The notes under the pieces: generated by a model | Told to the model about the DNA's origin: nothing | The model's input: the letters and a program-made list of their open reading frames with translations, nothing else | Database searches by the model: none | Position numbers and translations under genes: made by a program | NCBI GenBank assembly: GCA_902795975.1 | Contig: CADBNE010000007.1 | Span: 1 to 36,408, forward strand | Direction: 5' to 3' | Length of the DNA stretch: 36,408 nt | Source of the DNA: an uncultured Erysipelotrichaceae bacterium | GTDB taxonomy: Bacteria; Bacillota_I; Bacilli_A; RF39; UBA660 | Part shown: positions 8,569 to 16,854 of the stretch, piece after piece | Position numbering within the stretch: position 1 is the stretch's first letter | How the letters are laid out: the number at the start of each line of letters is the position of its first letter

Positions 8569-9768
8569 TTAGAAGTTCTCATCGGCAAACTTTTTAAATG
8601 CATTATGTCTATTTATATAACCTTGTTCATTACTTGTACCTTTTGCTATAAAATCTCTCATAATAACTTCATATAATGAATCTGCAGTATATGGTTTGTT
8701 AGCTTTAGCAAGTAAATCTCTTTCAAGATTTCCTCCACCAAATACATGTCTTACATCTATATACATTACTACAGCTTTTTTATCTGTTACTCCTCTTTTA
8801 TTAGCTTCCTCTATGTAATTTTTAACATCAGCAACTATCATTGCATCTTGTACTTTTTTTCCATCAGTACTTGTTATTATAGCAATTATAGCTTTACCTT
8901 TTTCACTTGTCTTTTTCTCACAATAAGCACTCCAATTAGCATTATTTAAATCATCTGCTATATGTGCTGTATCATATAAATTAAATGTACCTGGGTATTT
9001 TTTTTGAATTTCTTTTAATAAATTTTTAGCAGTAGATCCCATCCATCCTCCTGCACCTATAGTTATAGATGTCTCACTAGGACTTAATGCATAACATTCT
9101 CCATAATTTCCATAATTAAATTGTTTTGTTTGAGGATCTATACCACCTTCAAATGATAATATTTGAAGTGAAATCTTCTTCATTTCTTCTTCTGTAAATG
9201 AACCAGTAGTTGATGAACTTGTCTTATTTGATGACTTATTACTACTACGTACTATATTACTATTTGTATAATTACTTGTATTTGGTTTTTTAGTTCTCTT
9301 AGTTGTATAATCCATATCTGCTGAAGATGCTGGACAATTTCCTTTTGAATAATATAAGAAGCACTTTATACAAGAAGCTGCTGATTTCTTATCTTCATCA
9401 TTGCTAGTTACTTTATTAATTGCAAAATGAACTATTGCACCTATGAAGAATATTATAGCAGCAATTATAAATTTTTTTATAACTCCTTTTTTTGCTTTTT
9501 CTACATCCTCTGATGTACCAAAACTTACAGCTTTAAATAATGTTATTATAGAAAATATAATTAATATTAAAGGTGTAGCTGTTATTAAAAGTGTATATGC
9601 AACTGTTGTAAGTTGAGGAATAGGTCTTGGTATTCCTGTAGCACTTCCACAAGCAACATAGTTTAAATTTGAATTATCCATTGCTACCATACTAATGTCT
9701 TTACAACCAAATACTATTAACCCCACTAAAATAAAATATACTATAAATAATTTATTATACTTCTTCAT
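8569..9768 (-). CDS. membrane protein: VirB2-like pilin segment joined to a lysozyme-like domain
   Basis: A 399-residue protein in three parts. An N-terminal signal/anchor (about 7-23) leads to two helices (about 58-78 and 95-115) around a charged loop. The pattern LFKAVSFGTSEDVEKAKKGV matches that of small VirB2-like proteins in Gram-positive type IV secretion systems and of the partial gene at 36092-36408. Next is a Ser/Thr/Asn/Lys-rich linker (about 150-188). The rest resembles phage-type lysozyme/chitosanase-like hydrolases: LSFEGG with a candidate catalytic Glu, TSITIGAGGWMGSTAKNLL, and the closing GYINRHNAF. The likely job is local wall cleavage at a membrane complex. ATG follows GGTGG. 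It is 14 kb from the secretion operon. Domain calls are by pattern, not search. Confidence 0.62.
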   Translation of the reverse strand: MKKYNKLFIVYFILVGLIVFGCKDISMVAMDNSNLNYVACGSATGIPRPIPQLTTVAYTLLITATPLILIIFSIITLFKAVSFGTSEDVEKAKKGVIKKFIIAAIIFFIGAIVHFAINKVTSNDEDKKSAASCIKCFLYYSKGNCPASSADMDYTTKRTKKPNTSNYTNSNIVRSSNKSSNKTSSSTTGSFTEEEMKKISLQILSFEGGIDPQTKQFNYGNYGECYALSPSETSITIGAGGWMGSTAKNLLKEIQKKYPGTFNLYDTAHIADDLNNANWSAYCEKKTSEKGKAIIAIITSTDGKKVQDAMIVADVKNYIEEANKRGVTDKKAVVMYIDVRHVFGGGNLERDLLAKANKPYTADSLYEVIMRDFIAKGTSNEQGYINRHNAFKKFADENF

Positions 9769-9832
9769 CTTACCACCACTATATATATTGTATCATATTT
9801 ATAAAAAAATTAAATATATTTAATTAGAGAGG

Positions 9833-10132
9833 ATGATAATTATTAATAATATGTCTATTTATAATAATATGGAACAATCATATATAGAAAATATATTAAG
9901 ACTTAATAGAGGTAAACAAGTAAGCGTATATATGTCTTTTGCTGATGCTATAGAATGGAAAGATAAAATATTTACAGGTATTATAGAACAATCAGGTAAA
10001 GATCATATTATATTAAGTGATCCTAATACAGGACATTGGTATTTACTTTTATTAATATATGTAGATTATATAAAATTTGATGAATATATTAATACTAGTG
10101 AAGCATTCTATCCAAACAATCAACAATTGTAA
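9833..10132 (+). CDS. gerQ: spore coat protein GerQ, short form
   Basis: The core EQSYIENILRLNRGKQVSVYM, then IFTGIIEQSGKDHIILSDPNTG, ending in YLLLLIYVDYIKFDEYI, is the GerQ (YwdL) family domain. In Bacillus, GerQ is a spore coat protein cross-linked by transglutaminase and needed for CwlJ function in germination. Bacillus GerQ is about 180 residues with a Gln/Pro-rich N-terminus; here that arm is absent, leaving 99 residues. The start is uncertain: the purine-rich GAGAGG directly abuts ATG 9833, while the next ATG (9851) is 18 bases further on. No transglutaminase or cwlJ gene is in the window. Confidence 0.85.
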   Translation: MIIINNMSIYNNMEQSYIENILRLNRGKQVSVYMSFADAIEWKDKIFTGIIEQSGKDHIILSDPNTGHWYLLLLIYVDYIKFDEYINTSEAFYPNNQQL

Positions 10133-10155
10133 AATACATATAATTTTGTTATAAT
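10127..10155 (+). promoter_or_regulatory. promoter of lemA
   Basis: -10 TATAAT (10150-10155) with TGT before it, 17-base spacer, -35 TTGTAA (10127-10132), which overlaps the gerQ stop codon. Confidence 0.65.
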
Positions 10156-10172
10156 TATTCTAGGTGAATAAT

Positions 10173-10721
10173 ATGATAGCAATATATATTTCTTTTTGTT
10201 TATTAGTTATTTTAATTCTTGTATTAACATATTTTATAGTTATGAAAGATAGTTTTCAAAATTATCTAATTAGAATAAATGAAGCAGAGGCTAATATTGA
10301 AACTATTCTTAATAAAAGATTTGATTTACTAAATAAATCAAATGAAGTAATAAAAGAAGAATTTGATAGAGACGATGATGTATTAACTAGTGTAGCTAAA
10401 ATACGTTCTCAAAAATTAGATAATTTTACTTTAGATGAAAAGCTATATGATTGTATACAAGAATTTCATGAATATTCTGAAATAGATTTTAGTTTAAAAG
10501 AAAATGATAATTATACAAAAATTGAAATTGATTTACTAGAATCTGAATCAGAAATAGTAGCACTAAAAAAATACTATAATGATATGGTAAAAGATTATAA
10601 TGCATTACTTCAAAAATTTCCTTATACTTTTTATTCAAATATAAAGCATTATGAAGAAAAAGAATTATTTGAAATTAAAGATAATAGTAAATTAATAAAA
10701 AACTTAAAAGAACAAATATAA
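10173..10721 (+). CDS. lemA: LemA family membrane protein
   Basis: One N-terminal transmembrane helix (about 2-22), then a long helical domain. LemA traits are LIRINEAEANIETILNKRFDLL near residue 30 (arginine-rich helix with a pattern of acidic residues) and MVKDYNALLQKFPYTFYSN near 145, the family's Y-N-x2-x2-FP segment. The function of LemA is unknown; an N-out topology is usual. GTG 10164 opens the frame, but TAGGTGA overlapping it serves as ribosome site for ATG 10173, giving 182 residues. It sits alone behind its own promoter after gerQ. Confidence 0.86.
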   Translation: MIAIYISFCLLVILILVLTYFIVMKDSFQNYLIRINEAEANIETILNKRFDLLNKSNEVIKEEFDRDDDVLTSVAKIRSQKLDNFTLDEKLYDCIQEFHEYSEIDFSLKENDNYTKIEIDLLESESEIVALKKYYNDMVKDYNALLQKFPYTFYSNIKHYEEKELFEIKDNSKLIKNLKEQI

Positions 10722-10746
10722 AAAAGTATCATTCAGATACTTTTTT
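10720..10746. terminator. bidirectional terminator between lemA and divIC
   Basis: Stem AAAAAAGTATC/GATACTTTTTT with an ATTCA loop. The divIC stop codon (10731-10729) is inside it. Confidence 0.88.
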
Positions 10747-11172
10747 TCTTCTTACAAATATAATAGTTAAATAAAATAATAATAATGAAATACCAATACT
10801 TAAATAAACTTTATTATGATTTTCTTTTTTTGGAACAACTTCTTCCACTTGTTCTTTTTTTACATTACTTTTTTCATCTATTTTTAAAATTATTTCTCCA
10901 TCTTTAGAATAAGAATAATGCTCTCTAGCAAATTTTGCTAAATAATCAGGATCATTTAATTTTGAAACTTCATTTCTTAAATATTCTGTTTTTTCTTGTA
11001 ATTCTATATATTTATCTTCTCTTTCTTTCTTTTCAATATTTAATTTATATAATTTAACAAAATTAGATAATAATGTTATAACTAAGAAAAATATTAAAAA
11101 GAAACATATTGGGCGCAAGAAAAATAATCTACGTCTAGCTTGTATAGATACTTGATTTTTCTTCTTTGACAT
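10729..11172 (-). CDS. divIC: septum formation initiator DivIC/FtsB family
   Basis: A bitopic division protein that links early and late divisome parts with FtsL and DivIB. It has a basic N-terminus, a transmembrane helix (about 20-40), a coiled coil (about 45-75) and the family motif NDPDYLAKFAREHYSYSKDGE. Unusually, a second hydrophobic segment (about 118-138) lies at the C-terminus after a charged linker, so the tail may return through the membrane. ATG 11172 follows GGGTGAT; a longer frame would add 15 residues without a ribosome site. As in Bacillus, it closes the yabP-yabQ-divIC operon. Confidence 0.88.
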   Translation of the reverse strand: MSKKKNQVSIQARRRLFFLRPICFFLIFFLVITLLSNFVKLYKLNIEKKEREDKYIELQEKTEYLRNEVSKLNDPDYLAKFAREHYSYSKDGEIILKIDEKSNVKKEQVEEVVPKKENHNKVYLSIGISLLLFYLTIIFVRRKKVSE

Positions 11173-11197
11173 ATTATCACCCAATACAATTTTAACA

Positions 11198-11470
11198 TTA
11201 AATTTTTTTCTTTGCAATGAAGTGTTCTATCAAACCCGATAATATGACAATACTTAACGAATAAATATGTAAAATACCATCACATACTATTTGTAAACCT
11301 ATAAAAAATATTAATGATAAAGAAGTAAAAAAAGTAAAAGTATTAATTATTCTAAAAAAAGTTTTTTTATAATTGAGATAATGTCTACATAAATATAATA
11401 AATAATAAAAGAATAATCCATATAAAAAAGAATAAAGAATTATATTTATTTGTGTACTTAAATTAATCAT
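11198..11470 (-). CDS. yabQ: spore cortex biosynthesis protein YabQ
   Basis: A short, very hydrophobic protein of 90 residues with about three helices, opening with LSTQINIILYSFLYGLFF, a pattern typical of YabQ. In Bacillus, YabQ is a mother-cell membrane protein needed for cortex formation. The start overlaps the yabP stop as ATGA, and divIC follows. The sequence similarity alone is modest; the position between yabP and divIC makes the call. It is about half the length of Bacillus YabQ. Confidence 0.78.
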   Translation of the reverse strand: MINLSTQINIILYSFLYGLFFYYLLYLCRHYLNYKKTFFRIINTFTFFTSLSLIFFIGLQIVCDGILHIYSLSIVILSGLIEHFIAKKKI

Positions 11471-11748
11471 TTAAACAATTTACTTATAAAGCCCTCTTCT
11501 TTATTCTTACCACCATTATCACTATAATCTAAATTACTTATTTGTCCTTTTATACTTACATTTCCTTGATATGTATCAAGTTTAACAATTTCTAAATCAC
11601 TACCTTTAATACTCAAATAACCTAATGATGTTTCAATTAAAAATTCATTACTATCAAAATTATCTATTTTCTTTACTCCACTTACTACTAAATTTTTTCT
11701 TTCAGTTAAAGAAATACTATGTGTAAATGCTGCCATTTCTTTTTCCAT
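11467..11748 (-). CDS. yabP: sporulation protein YabP
   Basis: The 93-residue protein carries the YabP/YqfC domain: HSISLTERKNLVVSGVKKID, then LIETSLGYLSIKGSDLEI and a closing GFISKLFK. YabP acts in the mother cell in spore assembly. ATG 11748 is preceded by a strong GGAGG. Only 24 bases separate the gene from the spoVG terminator hairpin, so transcription either reads through or starts there; in Bacillus the operon is under sigma-E. A CATATATA-like element at 11774-11767 could be a sigma-E -10, but the match is weak. Confidence 0.9.
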   Translation of the reverse strand: MEKEMAAFTHSISLTERKNLVVSGVKKIDNFDSNEFLIETSLGYLSIKGSDLEIVKLDTYQGNVSIKGQISNLDYSDNGGKNKEEGFISKLFK

Positions 11749-11772
11749 ATATACCTCCTATTAATATATATG

Positions 11773-11797
11773 AAAAAAAAGGACAATTAATGTCCTT
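11773..11797 (-). terminator. terminator of spoVG
   Basis: A 7-bp stem AAGGACA/TGTCCTT with a 5-base loop, followed by eight U's. Confidence 0.88.
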
Positions 11798-11804
11798 AAA
11801 TTTT

Positions 11805-12068
11805 TTATTCTTCCTCTGCTTTATTAAATTCAGCAAAAACAGCATCTTCAAACATTTTTCTTGTTTCAGAATTAATTGGATGAGCTACGTCAACATATAA
11901 TCCTTCGTTGTTTTTACGACTTGGGAAAGCGATGAATAAACCATCATTTCCTTCAATAATTCTAATATCACGAATTACGAAACAATCGTCAATTAGTACT
12001 GAAGCGATTCCTTTCATTTTTGATTCTTCTTTGTCATATTTTTTGACATTAACTGATGTAATTTGCAT
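11805..12068 (-). CDS. spoVG: regulatory RNA/DNA-binding protein SpoVG
   Basis: A small nucleic-acid-binding regulator, conserved in Firmicutes and linked to sporulation, division and gene control. Its 87 residues contain the family segments MQITSVNVKKYD, MKGIASVLIDDCFVIRDIRI and FIAFPSRKNNEGLYVDVAHP, ending in an acidic tail. The ATG follows GAAGGGAG. It is monocistronic, with its own promoter and terminator. Confidence 0.96.
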   Translation of the reverse strand: MQITSVNVKKYDKEESKMKGIASVLIDDCFVIRDIRIIEGNDGLFIAFPSRKNNEGLYVDVAHPINSETRKMFEDAVFAEFNKAEEE

Positions 12069-12104
12069 TTAAGCACACTCCCTTCACGTATTATCATCAT
12101 CTTA

Positions 12105-12133
12105 AGTATATAATATTTTCAAATATTATGCAA
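12105..12133 (-). promoter_or_regulatory. promoter of spoVG
   Basis: -35 TTGCAT (12133-12128), 17-base spacer, -10 TATACT (12110-12105). It is read as vegetative sigma-A type; the sigma-H type known from Bacillus was not recognised. Confidence 0.55.
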
Positions 12134-12135
12134 GA

Positions 12136-12165
12136 TATAAAAACAGTACTAAAAAATTAGTACTG
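12136..12165 (-). terminator. terminator overlapping the end of the 24-residue peptide gene
   Basis: A perfect 9-bp stem CAGTACTAA/TTAGTACTG with a 4-base loop, then UUUUUAUA. The stop codon of the small gene lies in the 3' arm. Confidence 0.85.
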
Positions 12166-12223
12166 CCATAAACATAATTAATGCTAAAATAATTGGTACA
12201 CTAAATAAAAATGTTAATTGCAT
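12149..12223 (-). CDS. 24-residue hydrophobic membrane peptide
   Basis: A short frame opening MQLTFLFSVPII and ending AVLIF. Apart from polar Gln, Thr, Ser and one Pro it is hydrophobic throughout, enough for one membrane helix. GGGAGA lies 6 bases before the ATG, a good ribosome site, and the gene has its own promoter and a strong terminator whose stem covers the last codons, so the whole unit looks transcribed and translated. No relative is recognised. It could be a small regulatory membrane peptide or a type I toxin-like peptide; no antisense RNA promoter was identified. Confidence 0.6.
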   Translation of the reverse strand: MQLTFLFSVPIILALIMFMAVLIF

Positions 12224-12245
12224 AACTACTCTCCCTTACTATATT

Positions 12246-12275
12246 AATAGTATAATAATTCTTATATTTTTTCAA
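12246..12275 (-). promoter_or_regulatory. promoter of the 24-residue peptide gene
   Basis: -35 TTGAAA (12275-12270), followed after 15 bases by TATACT or after 17 bases by TACTAT as -10. It lies just after the end of the XRE gene. Confidence 0.55.
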
Positions 12276-12286
12276 TAAAAAATGGA

Positions 12287-13024
12287 TTATAAAATATAAC
12301 CCATTGATAGCAAAATAAATAAAAGTCCTATTACTAAAGCAATTACTATAGCTAATATACTGAATAAAATTAAATTTTTAAAATTCTTTCTATTATCATA
12401 ATTTTTAGCTTTAACTATATTATATATACTAAACATTTTATTATCATATGCAAAATGTTTTTTATTATTAAATATTGTTGGATTCTTAATTTTAATATTA
12501 CTTATATTTTTTACTTCTAATCTATCTTTATTAATATATGCTAAGAAAATCATATCATTTCTATATAATATATAGTAATTATCATCTAATTTATCTATTT
12601 CATATACTAATTGTGCTCCCATTATAGCATCAAATGCAAATTCTGAAAATATATTTGCAATACCTAATCCAACTCTAACTAATTTATTTTTAGGATACAT
12701 AGTATATTTTAAATACTTAGCTTCCCATTCTTCTGAATAAAAGTGTCTTATTATTTGTATATTTTCTTCATTATTATTTCTATATTTTGTAATATCAATT
12801 GTTAACTGAGTTGCTACATCAGTAGTAGTTTTATCACTTAAGAAATAATCTACTGGAACTCCAAATAATTTAGCTAATTCTGATAAATTATATACTTCTG
12901 GTACTCCAGCATCTGTTTCCCATTTTGTAATTGCTTGTCTTGAGACATTTAATATCTCACCTAATACTTCTTGAGAAATACCCATTTGTTTTCTCATATC
13001 TCTAATTTTTTGACCTAATGTCAT
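12287..13024 (-). CDS. XRE-family regulator with C-terminal membrane anchor
   Basis: The N-terminal helix-turn-helix (about 3-60: KIRDMRKQMGISQEVLGEIL, then SRQAITKWETDAGVPE) is of the XRE/Cro type. The middle region (about 75-215) is not recognised, and a single hydrophobic helix lies at the end (about 218-243), so the regulator is probably membrane-tethered. ATG 13024 follows AGAGGGATG; a longer frame begins at 13045 but includes that ribosome site. Upstream at 13076-13099 is an imperfect dyad that could be its own operator. Neighbours (smpB-rnr upstream, small peptide downstream) do not reveal its target; the peptide gene just downstream is one candidate. Confidence 0.85.
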   Translation of the reverse strand: MTLGQKIRDMRKQMGISQEVLGEILNVSRQAITKWETDAGVPEVYNLSELAKLFGVPVDYFLSDKTTTDVATQLTIDITKYRNNNEENIQIIRHFYSEEWEAKYLKYTMYPKNKLVRVGLGIANIFSEFAFDAIMGAQLVYEIDKLDDNYYILYRNDMIFLAYINKDRLEVKNISNIKIKNPTIFNNKKHFAYDNKMFSIYNIVKAKNYDNRKNFKNLILFSILAIVIALVIGLLFILLSMGYIL

Positions 13025-13075
13025 AATATCATCCCTCTTTCGCATTTAATATTACGATAAAGATGAAAATTTTTG

Positions 13076-13099
13076 TAGCAACAACTGTTTACATTGCTA
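13076..13099. promoter_or_regulatory. inverted repeat upstream of the XRE gene, candidate operator
   Basis: TAGCAA and TTGCTA arms 12 bases apart, with an inner AAC-T-GTT. It lies between smpB and the XRE gene. On the plus strand it is followed by seven T's, so it could also be a terminator for plus-strand transcription, but no plus-strand gene precedes it. Confidence 0.4.
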
Positions 13100-13123
13100 T
13101 TTTTTTATGCTACTTTCCGTTTC

Positions 13124-13561
13124 TTAGTATTTTTTTAGTTCTTTTTTTATCTCTCTATCTATATCTTTTTTCTTTATAGCCTCACGTTTATCATATGTTT
13201 TCTTACCTCTAGCTATACCTAAAAGAATTTTAGCTTTATTACCCTTAAAATATAATTTAATAGGTACTAAAGTATATCCTTCTCTTTCAATAGAATCTCT
13301 AATCTTATATATTTCTCTTTTATTTAATAATAATTTTCTTGTTCTAGTTTCATCATGATTAAATATATTACCATTTTCATATTGACTAATATGCATATTT
13401 AAAAGAAAAACTTCACCATCTTTATATATAGCATAACTATCTTTTAAATTAGCTTTACCAGCTCTAATAGATTTAATCTCTGTACCCTTTAATACTATTC
13501 CAGCTTCATATGTATCTTCAATAATATAATCATAATTAGCTTTCTTATTATTTATTTCCAT
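13124..13561 (-). CDS. smpB: SsrA-binding protein SmpB
   Basis: Partner of tmRNA in trans-translation: it binds the tRNA-like part of tmRNA and enters stalled ribosomes. Family segments are [48 protein letters not shown] and the basic C-terminal tail ([20 protein letters not shown]) that probes the mRNA channel. The 145-residue length is normal. It starts 1 base after the rnr stop (TAA-T-ATG) with GGGGGA as ribosome site, so it is coupled to rnr. No tmRNA gene follows. Confidence 0.96.
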   Translation of the reverse strand: MEINNKKANYDYIIEDTYEAGIVLKGTEIKSIRAGKANLKDSYAIYKDGEVFLLNMHISQYENGNIFNHDETRTRKLLLNKREIYKIRDSIEREGYTLVPIKLYFKGNKAKILLGIARGKKTYDKREAIKKKDIDREIKKELKKY

Positions 13562-13562
13562 A

Positions 13563-15707
13563 TTATTCCCCCATGTTGTCTTTATTTTGATTCTCTTTTG
13601 GCTTAATACTAAAATCTACTGTATGATTTTCTTTACTAGCAGATTTAACTATTACATCTACCTCATCACCTAATCTATATCCTCTTTTATTTTTAGGACT
13701 ACATAAACTAAAAGTTGATTCATCATATAAATAGAAATCTCCCTTTAAGTCTTCTACATGTACTAATCCTTCTATCATATTAGGCAATTGTACAAAGAAT
13801 CCAAAACTTTGTACTCCTGTTATTATACCATGATATTCTTCACCTATATGTTTTTCCATATATTCTGCCATCTTCATATCATCTACTTCACGTTCACATT
13901 CAATAGAATCTCTTTCTTTTTGAGATGAATGTTCAGCCATCATAGGTAATTTGTGTTCCCAACTTCTTATACTATCTAATGTCATATTATCAGATAATAA
14001 GCATTTTCTAATAGAACGATGAACAGTTAAATCTGGATATCTTCTTATTGGTGAAGTAAAATGACAATATCTTTTACTAGCTAAACCAAAATGTCCTATA
14101 TTTTTAGTATCATATACAGCCTTTTGCATACTTCTTAACATTTGACTAGATAAAATATAATACTCTTTTTTATCTTTTAATTGTTCCAACATTTGTTGTA
14201 CTACTTTTGGAGTTATATGATGAAAATTACCCTCTAATCTATAACCCATAATACTAACTAAATGTAAGAAATTAGTCATTTTCTCCTCACTTGGTTCACC
14301 ATGAACACGATATATTAATGGATAATCCATATCTACAAAATGACCTGCTACTGTCTCATTAGCAGCAATCATAAAGTCTTCTATTAATTTTTCTCCTGTA
14401 CCTCTTTCTCTTAATTGTACATCAATACATTCACCATTTTCATTAACTATTACTTTAGGTTCATCTATTTCAAAATCAATATATCCTTTCTCAACTTTAT
14501 TTTTTCTAAGTATAGCAGCTAATTCTTTCATAAGTAATAATTTTTCTACAAATGGTTCATATCCTTCTGGTACTTCATTTTCTTCTATTACTTTATTAAC
14601 CTTTTTATATGTCATTTGTATTCTGGATCTAATAATACTATCAAATATTTCATAATCAACTACATTACCTTTATCATCTATTTCCATCATACATGAAAGA
14701 GCAAATCTATCTTCATTTGGATTTAATGAACATATACCATTAGATAATTCATGTGGTAACATTGGTGTAACTCTATCTGCTAAATAAACACTAGTACCTC
14801 TATCCATCGCTTCTTTATCTAATGGACTATTCTCTTTTACATAGTAACTTACATCCGCTATATGTACACCTAACATATAATTACCATTATCTTTTTTCTC
14901 AATACTAATAGCATCATCTATATCTTTAGTATCATCACCATCTATAGTAAATATGACCATATCACGTAAATCTTTACCTGTCTTAGATAATCTTTGTTTT
15001 ATTTCTTCTTCACTAACACTACTAGGTATTTCTTTTTCTACTTGTTCCATTACTTCCTTAGGAAAAGCATCATTAATATTATATTTAGCCATAATAGATA
15101 ATATATCTACCCCTGGATCATTAATATGTCCTAATACTCTAAGTATTTGACAATTATATTCATTATTCTTATTTTTATTTAATAATTTAACTAATACTTT
15201 ATGACCTTCTACTAAATTATTATGATAATTATGTTCTACTACTATAGTAATATTAATCTTTCTATCATCAGGTTTAACTAATATACGTTTACCTTTAAAA
15301 TAAATAGTACCTACTACATTATTATTAGCTCTTTCTACTATTTTTACTATCTTACCCATTATTGGTTCACTATTTTCATCTTCTATATTTACTATAACTT
15401 TATCTTTATTAATAGCACCATTTAATTTTTCAGGTAAAACTTTTATTTCAGTACCATCTTCTAACATTACAAAACCTATACCTTTAGTTGTAACTTGTAA
15501 TATACCTACTTTAGAATTACTATCTGCAAATAACATATATTTATCTTTCTTAGTATGATATACTTTAGCACTAACTTCTAGATTATTTAAAGCATTAAGT
15601 AATGTTTTTAATTCACTAACACTACCTAAACCTAATAACATCTCTAATTCATGAACACTAAGTGCTCTTTTTTGTTCATTTAATATATCTATTATTCTAT
15701 CTTCCAT
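13563..15707 (-). CDS. rnr: ribonuclease R
   Basis: A 3'-to-5' exoribonuclease of the RNB family that degrades structured RNA and defective mRNAs in trans-translation. In order: an N-terminal winged-helix region (about 1-60), cold-shock domains (about 65-200), the RNB catalytic core with [15 protein letters not shown] (about 253-267, the metal-binding aspartates), and a C-terminal S1 domain (about 625-705). The 714-residue length is typical of Firmicute enzymes. ATG follows AGGTGAT. The rnr-smpB pair is a classic arrangement. A -10-like TATAAT lies just upstream at about 15728, without a good -35. Confidence 0.96.
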   Translation of the reverse strand: MEDRIIDILNEQKRALSVHELEMLLGLGSVSELKTLLNALNNLEVSAKVYHTKKDKYMLFADSNSKVGILQVTTKGIGFVMLEDGTEIKVLPEKLNGAINKDKVIVNIEDENSEPIMGKIVKIVERANNNVVGTIYFKGKRILVKPDDRKINITIVVEHNYHNNLVEGHKVLVKLLNKNKNNEYNCQILRVLGHINDPGVDILSIMAKYNINDAFPKEVMEQVEKEIPSSVSEEEIKQRLSKTGKDLRDMVIFTIDGDDTKDIDDAISIEKKDNGNYMLGVHIADVSYYVKENSPLDKEAMDRGTSVYLADRVTPMLPHELSNGICSLNPNEDRFALSCMMEIDDKGNVVDYEIFDSIIRSRIQMTYKKVNKVIEENEVPEGYEPFVEKLLLMKELAAILRKNKVEKGYIDFEIDEPKVIVNENGECIDVQLRERGTGEKLIEDFMIAANETVAGHFVDMDYPLIYRVHGEPSEEKMTNFLHLVSIMGYRLEGNFHHITPKVVQQMLEQLKDKKEYYILSSQMLRSMQKAVYDTKNIGHFGLASKRYCHFTSPIRRYPDLTVHRSIRKCLLSDNMTLDSIRSWEHKLPMMAEHSSQKERDSIECEREVDDMKMAEYMEKHIGEEYHGIITGVQSFGFFVQLPNMIEGLVHVEDLKGDFYLYDESTFSLCSPKNKRGYRLGDEVDVIVKSASKENHTVDFSIKPKENQNKDNMGE

Positions 15708-15739
15708 AAAATCACCTATTCTAATTATACTAAAATTTA

Positions 15740-15767
15740 ATAAAAAAAGATAGATTACTCTGTATAA
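15740..15767 (-). terminator. weak terminator at the end of rmuC
   Basis: A 5-bp stem GATTA/TAATC with a 7-base loop, followed by UAUC and seven U's. The rmuC stop codon is in the hairpin. Confidence 0.5.
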
Positions 15768-16834
15768 TCGAGAGGTTCTATCTCTACATTATTTATACTA
15801 TTAAATCTTTTTGTAATCTTTTCTGTTGTTGTATGTATATCTTTTACATCACGACTTACTGTTTCTATACTTCTATATAACTTATCCCATCTATCTTTAT
15901 ATCTTTTAAACTCTTCATCAAGTAATTTTAATTCACTATGTATTATACTAGCATATTTATCTCTTTCGATATTTTTCATAATTACTTGTATAGTTGTTAA
16001 TGTTGATATTAATGTAGTTGGTGATGTAATCCATACACGCTTTTTATAAGCATAATTAAGTAAATCTGTATGATATGCATTTACTTCTGCAAATATTGCT
16101 TCAGCAGGTAAAAATAGTATTGCTTGATCTGATGTAACACCAGGAATAATATATTTACTACTTATAGCATCTATATGTTTTTTCATATCCATTTTAAATA
16201 ATTTTTCTGCTTCTAATCTTTTATTACTTGAAGTATTTTTATCCACCATTATTTGATAATTTTCAAGTGGAAACTTTGAATCAATTGCTATAGTACCTAA
16301 AGGTTCTGGAGCAAATAAAACACAATCTGCTATAGTATTATTATCAAAAGGATATTGCATTCTATATATTTTATCATTATTAGTACCAAATATATTTGAC
16401 ATAATATGTTCTAGATTAACTTCACCAAATATACCTCTAGTCTTTTTATCAGTTAATATACCTTGTAATGATACAATATCATTAGATAAACTATCTATCT
16501 TCTTTTGTGCTTCATCTATTCTCGATAATCTTTCCAATACTGCAGTAAATGTCTTATTACTCTTTTCAAAATTTTCATCTAATCTTTCATTTACTTTATC
16601 ACTAATAAGTCTTAATCTATAATCAATCTTATCATTCATAGTAGTAAAATCATCATTAATATCATTAGAAAAATCTACTTTAAACTCTCCTATTTCTTTA
16701 ATAATATCTTTTTCCAATTTATTCATTTTATCATATAAAAATATATTATTTTTATTCTTTATACTTACTATTACAATTAATATAATAAGTATAACTATTA
16801 CTAAACTTAATAAAGCTATTATAACCATATCCAT
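15755..16834 (-). CDS. rmuC: RmuC-family protein
   Basis: An N-terminal membrane helix (about 3-25), a coiled coil (about 30-130) and the RmuC core: TRGIFGEVNLEHIM, ADCVLFAPEP, IAIDSKFPLENY, AILFLPAEAIFAEV and VWITSPTTLISTL, related to restriction-endonuclease-like folds. RmuC limits DNA inversion/recombination in E. coli; its enzymatic role is unproven. The frame opens at a TTG (16843), but ATG 16834 with GAGG 9 bases upstream is the better start, giving 359 residues. It is a single gene whose promoter contains a perfect 18-bp palindrome. Confidence 0.92.
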   Translation of the reverse strand: MDMVIIALLSLVIVILIILIVIVSIKNKNNIFLYDKMNKLEKDIIKEIGEFKVDFSNDINDDFTTMNDKIDYRLRLISDKVNERLDENFEKSNKTFTAVLERLSRIDEAQKKIDSLSNDIVSLQGILTDKKTRGIFGEVNLEHIMSNIFGTNNDKIYRMQYPFDNNTIADCVLFAPEPLGTIAIDSKFPLENYQIMVDKNTSSNKRLEAEKLFKMDMKKHIDAISSKYIIPGVTSDQAILFLPAEAIFAEVNAYHTDLLNYAYKKRVWITSPTTLISTLTTIQVIMKNIERDKYASIIHSELKLLDEEFKRYKDRWDKLYRSIETVSRDVKDIHTTTEKITKRFNSINNVEIEPLDYTE

Positions 16835-16854
16835 ACTAATCAACCTCTATTATA

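Noticed and set aside
13076..13106. Plus-strand terminator formed by the TAGCAA/TTGCTA dyad and seven T's
   Set aside because: No plus-strand gene leads into it, and the loop of 12 bases with a 6-bp stem is weak; an operator is more likely.
13025..13123. Possible tmRNA gene next to smpB
   Set aside because: Only about 100 bases are free, and no tRNA-like ends or tag frame are visible.
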